This document shows, in pieces, positions 6,276-9,391 of a stretch of DNA of 9,391 nt. The number at the start of each line of letters is the position of its first letter. Positions within the stretch are counted from its first letter, which is position 1. The stretch is taken from NCBI GenBank assembly GCA_937981945.1, contig CALJNJ010000223.1, forward strand, positions 1 to 9,391, written 5' to 3'. The position numbers and the translations under genes were made by a program. A model generated the notes under the pieces. That model ran no database searches. It was not told the origin of the DNA and saw only the letters and a list, made by a program, of their open reading frames with translations. The DNA comes from an uncultured Caulobacterales bacterium (GTDB lineage Bacteria > Pseudomonadota > Alphaproteobacteria > Caulobacterales > Maricaulaceae).

Positions 6276-7514
6276 TTAGCTGCGTGACAAGTCGGGTTTG
6301 TACCCAAATACCAGTGCTGCGGTGATAGCGGCGGCGCCGTAATCTTCTTCGCGCGGTATGACGCCGTCTTTGATATGCCGTAACACGTCTTCATTCAGCG
6401 ATGAGGTCAGTGACCAATTCCAGTAGCGCAAAACCGTCTGGGCTTTGTCCGTGGAAATCTCGTCATAGGTTGAAATAACCCGAAGCAGATCCGGATGATC
6501 ATTCCCCGCCTCATCGGTTAACGGGCGGCGCAGGGCTTTCCATATCTTACTGACAAATTCCCGCTTCAGACCGGGTGCCTTACACAAAATTGCAATCGCT
6601 TCACCCGACTGATCCGTCAGGATTTGAGCGCCGGTCGCCGGTTTAATTCCGGCCATATAGGAAATTTCCTGAGTTATCTCTCGGGTCAAACCATTGCGCT
6701 CCGCATCTTCGAGCGCGGCTTCCAAGCCTTCATATTGACTGCGGTCCATAGCGGCGCGGTTCCGCTGACGACGCTCGATGAATTGCAGGGCTTTACGGAC
6801 GGATGAATCAGACCATCCGCTCGCGGCGGCCTTGGGGTACAGGTCAGCACAGGAATCCTGCAGAACTGTCCGGGCAATGGAAAAACGCTTGAGAATTTTC
6901 CGTCTGGCTTCAGGCTGAGCCCACCAGAACATTGTCAAACCATGGGACGGACGAAGTTCAACACGGGTCAGAAGCAATTCGACATATCGGTGGTGATTGC
7001 GGCTCATGCGTAAAATTCGCTGGATCGCCGTCTCGGAGAAATTTGCAGTTTTATTTTGAAGAACCTGCTCCACAACCTCTTCTTCCAAAAACTCAACCAG
7101 AACGTCGACAACGGCGTCCGCAATATTGCGGCGCTGCGCCATAACTTGACGGTGAGATTTTGGAACTTTTCTGGCGATTTGAATCAAATCCGAGTCCGAC
7201 AGGCTTTTGCTCTTCTCAAGGACATGACGGGCTACGTTTAACTCATCTTTCGCCAATATCAGCAAAATCGTCCGCGGCGCCTCATTGAGCATGACCAAAC
7301 GCTTGGCCACGCCCTCGCGCAGCTCAATGTCGGCTTCGCGCAGTAATTCCACCAAAACATCGCCGGCCATATGGCGTTCTTGGGGGGCTAATTGACTTTC
7401 AGGTATGCAAATCACGTCCGCGAGCCGTTTTGCCAATTGGCGCCTGATATTATCAGGATCAACAACATTGGACGCGGCGGTCTCCGTCAGTTCGAGAGCT
7501 GGTTGCGCTTGCAT
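6276..7514 (-). CDS. DUF2336 domain-containing protein
   Basis: This 412-residue soluble protein has no signal peptide or membrane segment. It matches DUF2336 (PF10098), a family found mainly in Alphaproteobacteria. The pattern LAKDELNVARHVLEKSKSLSDSDLIQIAR (residues 88-115) and then HRQVMAQRRNIADAVVDVLVE (121-141) are typical, including the Leu-Ala-x-Asp-Glu turn and the VA..VL..S..L repeat. The protein appears to be a stack of short alpha-helical, HEAT-like repeats (about 25-170), a middle region and a C-terminal helical part (about 230-412). Such folds usually bind protein partners; no catalytic motif is visible and the function is unknown. The ATG at 7514 has AAGG six bases upstream. A perfect 12-base palindrome lies 13-24 bases before the start. 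It is co-oriented with the antiporter operon but 114 bases apart, so co-transcription is possible but not shown. Confidence 0.9.
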   Translation of the reverse strand: MQAQPALELTETAASNVVDPDNIRRQLAKRLADVICIPESQLAPQERHMAGDVLVELLREADIELREGVAKRLVMLNEAPRTILLILAKDELNVARHVLEKSKSLSDSDLIQIARKVPKSHRQVMAQRRNIADAVVDVLVEFLEEEVVEQVLQNKTANFSETAIQRILRMSRNHHRYVELLLTRVELRPSHGLTMFWWAQPEARRKILKRFSIARTVLQDSCADLYPKAAASGWSDSSVRKALQFIERRQRNRAAMDRSQYEGLEAALEDAERNGLTREITQEISYMAGIKPATGAQILTDQSGEAIAILCKAPGLKREFVSKIWKALRRPLTDEAGNDHPDLLRVISTYDEISTDKAQTVLRYWNWSLTSSLNEDVLRHIKDGVIPREEDYGAAAITAALVFGYKPDLSRS

Positions 7515-7526
7515 GGTGGGCCTTAG

Positions 7527-7538
7527 TGTAAATTTACA
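7527..7538. repeat. Perfect 12-base palindrome, candidate operator
   Basis: TGTAAATTTACA is identical to its reverse complement. It lies 13-24 bases before the DUF2336 ATG and just downstream of the -10-like TATGAT, so it would sit at or near the transcription start. That placement is typical of a repressor site, but no regulator can be named from the sequence. Confidence 0.5.
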
Positions 7539-7582
7539 AGTAGAATCATAAAACGAGAGAGTTAACCAAGCGTGACTAAAAT

Positions 7583-7597
7583 ATGCGTCTTGCGCAT
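7583..7597. repeat. Short inverted repeat ATGCG-N5-CGCAT
   Basis: Two 5-base arms flank a TCTTG spacer in the divergent intergenic region. It overlaps the weak -35-like box proposed for the peptidase gene. It may be a regulator half-site pair or a chance repeat. Confidence 0.3.
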
Positions 7598-7647
7598 TGT
7601 CCTTAAGCGACTATGTAGGATGGAAATCACCCTTTTCAGAGATCTAA

Positions 7648-9391
7648 ATGCCAAAATTCGACCTCACTGCCACACCGCCTACGCCCGTCAAAAAACCAAA
7701 AACAATCGAACAATTAGGGCGCGTCAGAACCGATGAATTTAACTGGCTTAAGGACGAAAATTGGCAAGCGGTTATGCGCGATCCCTCCCTGCTGGACGGC
7801 GATATCCGGACCTTTTTGGAGCAGGAAAACAGCTATACCAAGGCCGTAACGGCCCCTCTAAAAGGGCTGCGCGATGACATTTTCGAGGAAATGAAGGGCC
7901 GGCTGGAGGCGGAAGATCGTGATGTCCCGGCCCCTGACGGGCCCTATGCCTATTATCACCGCTACCGCAAAGGGGATCAGCACGGGATTTACTGCCGAGC
8001 GCCCATAGAAAACGGCGATATCGGAACAGCGGGCGCGGAAGAAATTATTTTGGACGCTGATAAGCTTTCCAAAGATTATCCGGGCTTTTTCAATTTGGGC
8101 GCGGTGATCCATAGCCGGGATCATAAACGCCTTGCATGGTCACTGGACGGCAAAGGCTCGGAGAGTTTTGAAATTTTCATTACTGAGCTTGAATGCGGCA
8201 AAACATATTCGACCGGAATTGACACCAGTACGGGCGGCATTGTCTGGGCCTCTGACAATCAGACCTTGTTTTGGGTCGAAAAGGACGACAACCACAGACC
8301 CTATGCGGTGATGTCCCGGAATATTGATGAAAAGGCGCCGGCGCGTCTGCGCTATAAAGAAGAAGACCCCGGATTTTTCGTATCCGTAAGCGAGTCGGAT
8401 TCCCGCGGCTTTATTCATATGAGCGCCCACAACCATACCACGACGGAGCTTTGGATTTTGGACGCAGGTTCCCCGGAGGACGATCCGGTTTGTTTCGCGC
8501 CGCGCACGGCCGGTCTGGAATACAGCCTGCATGAACACGGCGGTTACTTCTATATCCTGACCAATGCCGGCGGCGCCGTTGATTTTCAGATCATGAGACG
8601 TCCCATCAGCGACCCAAAGGCAAGATGGGAACCGTTTATCCCTCATGAGCCGGGCACGCTGATTTTAGGCATGGAAAGCTATCGCAATTATCTGGTGTAT
8701 CTGGTCCGCGAAAATGCCCTGCCCCGTATCATTATCAACGACCCCATTAGCGGCAAATCCCACGATATCGATTTTGATGAAGAGGCCTTTGGTCTGGGGC
8801 TCAAAGGGGACCAACCTTATGAGTCGGACGTCATGCGGTTTGTCTATTCATCGCCGACGACGCCGGCGCAAGTGCTGGATTATAATATGAGTGATCGCAG
8901 TCGTGTTTTGCGAAAAACCCAAAATGTGCCGAGCGGGCATGATCCGGCGGATTACAAAACAGAGCGCCTAATGATCAAAGCTCGTGACGGCGAAACTGTT
9001 CCGGTGACGCTCCTTTATAAAACGGGCCTTGATGTGAAAAAAGCGCCCTGCTTATTTTACGGTTACGGATCTTACGGCATCACCATTACGGCCGGTTTCC
9101 GAACGTCGGTTTTATCCATGATTGATCGTGGGTTTATTTTTGCCATCGCCCATGTCCGCGGCAGTATGGCCAAAGGCTATCAATGGTATCTTGACGGGAA
9201 GCTGGAGAAGAAAACCAATACATTCAACGATTTCGTCGATGCGGCCAAGGGGCTGACGGCGATGGGTTATTCCGCGCGCGGCCGATTGGTTGCCCATGGC
9301 GGATCAGCCGGCGGCTTATTGGTGGGCGCGGCGCTCAACCAAGATCCCGGACTCTGGGGCGGCATGATCGCCGCCGTGCCTTTTGTGGATG
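7648..9391 (+). CDS. ptrB: Oligopeptidase B, family S9A (C-terminus beyond window edge)
   Basis: This frame is open for 581 codons to the window edge. Family length is about 690-720 residues, so some 110-140 are missing. It is a serine peptidase of the prolyl oligopeptidase family that cleaves short peptides after Arg or Lys, normally in the cytoplasm or periplasm; no signal peptide is seen. The N-terminus (FNWLKDENW near residue 35, FLEQENSYTKAV near 58) matches the family, and a beta-propeller follows (about 80-400). In the hydrolase domain, GYGSYG (472-477) supplies the oxyanion Tyr, HVRGSMAKG lies at 502-510, WYLDGKLEKKTNTFNDF follows, and HGGSAGG holds the nucleophile Ser553. VPFVDV is the last visible motif. 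The catalytic Asp and His, and the acidic residues that set P1 preference in the E. coli enzyme (Glu576/Glu578), would lie beyond the edge. The start is fixed by an in-frame TAA directly upstream of the ATG. The Shine-Dalgarno is weak (AGAGA). Confidence 0.93.
   Translation, partial: MPKFDLTATPPTPVKKPKTIEQLGRVRTDEFNWLKDENWQAVMRDPSLLDGDIRTFLEQENSYTKAVTAPLKGLRDDIFEEMKGRLEAEDRDVPAPDGPYAYYHRYRKGDQHGIYCRAPIENGDIGTAGAEEIILDADKLSKDYPGFFNLGAVIHSRDHKRLAWSLDGKGSESFEIFITELECGKTYSTGIDTSTGGIVWASDNQTLFWVEKDDNHRPYAVMSRNIDEKAPARLRYKEEDPGFFVSVSESDSRGFIHMSAHNHTTTELWILDAGSPEDDPVCFAPRTAGLEYSLHEHGGYFYILTNAGGAVDFQIMRRPISDPKARWEPFIPHEPGTLILGMESYRNYLVYLVRENALPRIIINDPISGKSHDIDFDEEAFGLGLKGDQPYESDVMRFVYSSPTTPAQVLDYNMSDRSRVLRKTQNVPSGHDPADYKTERLMIKARDGETVPVTLLYKTGLDVKKAPCLFYGYGSYGITITAGFRTSVLSMIDRGFIFAIAHVRGSMAKGYQWYLDGKLEKKTNTFNDFVDAAKGLTAMGYSARGRLVAHGGSAGGLLVGAALNQDPGLWGGMIAAVPFVD

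Larger units (their letters stand above)
7515..7647. promoter_or_regulatory. Divergent intergenic region between the DUF2336 gene and oligopeptidase B
   Basis: This 133-base spacer must serve both divergent genes. For the plus strand, TTGCGC (7590-7595), 16 bases, TATGTA (7612-7617) is a weak candidate promoter that would leave a leader of about 25 bases. For the minus strand, TATGAT (7545-7550) resembles a -10 box, but the matching -35 position (ACGCTT) is poor. The region also holds a 12-base palindrome and a short inverted repeat. No RNA gene is apparent. Confidence 0.45.

Noticed and set aside
7561..7610. CtrA-like TTAA boxes in the divergent intergenic region
   Set aside because: TTAA elements occur (GTTAAC, CTTAAG) but not with the 7-base spacing of a full CtrA site.
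8140..8646. 168-codon minus-strand open frame
   Set aside because: It is antisense to the oligopeptidase B propeller region, which is continuous in the plus frame with family motifs on both sides.

Overview
The window looks like part of an alphaproteobacterial chromosome of moderate G+C. The evidence is a DUF2336 protein, a family found mainly in Alphaproteobacteria, and an oligopeptidase B whose N-terminus resembles alphaproteobacterial homologues. I cannot name the genus; a Rhodospirillales- or Micavibrionales-like lineage is only a guess. No tRNA, rRNA, insertion sequence, phage gene or CRISPR array was seen. Coding density is high and no gene-free stretch exceeds about 135 bases.

Region 1 (positions 6161 down to 1, minus strand) is one tightly packed operon for an Mrp-type (Mnh/Pha) multisubunit monovalent cation/proton antiporter. 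In transcription order it encodes MnhE, MnhF, MnhG, a stand-alone protein matching the C-terminal part of MrpA (MbhD + MbhE modules), MnhB, MnhC, MnhD, a second large antiporter-like subunit (MrpA N-terminal/NuoL-like), and an unrecognised small membrane protein cut by the window edge. All eight junctions are 4-base or 1-base overlaps or 1-base gaps, so translation is probably coupled throughout. The order E-F-G-(A C-terminus)-B-C-D is that of archaeal Mbh/Mbs-type modules, not the ABCDEFG order of Bacillus. No hydrogenase or complex I catalytic subunit is visible, so a cation/proton antiporter is the simplest reading. More subunits may lie beyond position 1.

Region 2 (7514 down to 6276, minus strand) encodes a soluble, helix-repeat DUF2336 protein of unknown function. 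It lies 114 bases upstream of mnhE in the same direction. The gap holds a GC-rich hairpin and a weak -10-like box.

Region 3 (7515-7647) is a 133-base divergent intergenic region with a perfect 12-base palindrome just upstream of the DUF2336 start, a second short inverted repeat, and weak promoter-like boxes for both directions.

Region 4 (7648 to the right edge, plus strand) is the first 581 codons of oligopeptidase B (family S9A). It includes the nucleophile motif GGSAGG but not the catalytic Asp and His, which would lie past the edge.

Functionally, the operon should build a membrane complex that expels Na+ (or K+) in exchange for protons, supporting pH and salt homeostasis. The peptidase is probably an unrelated neighbour.
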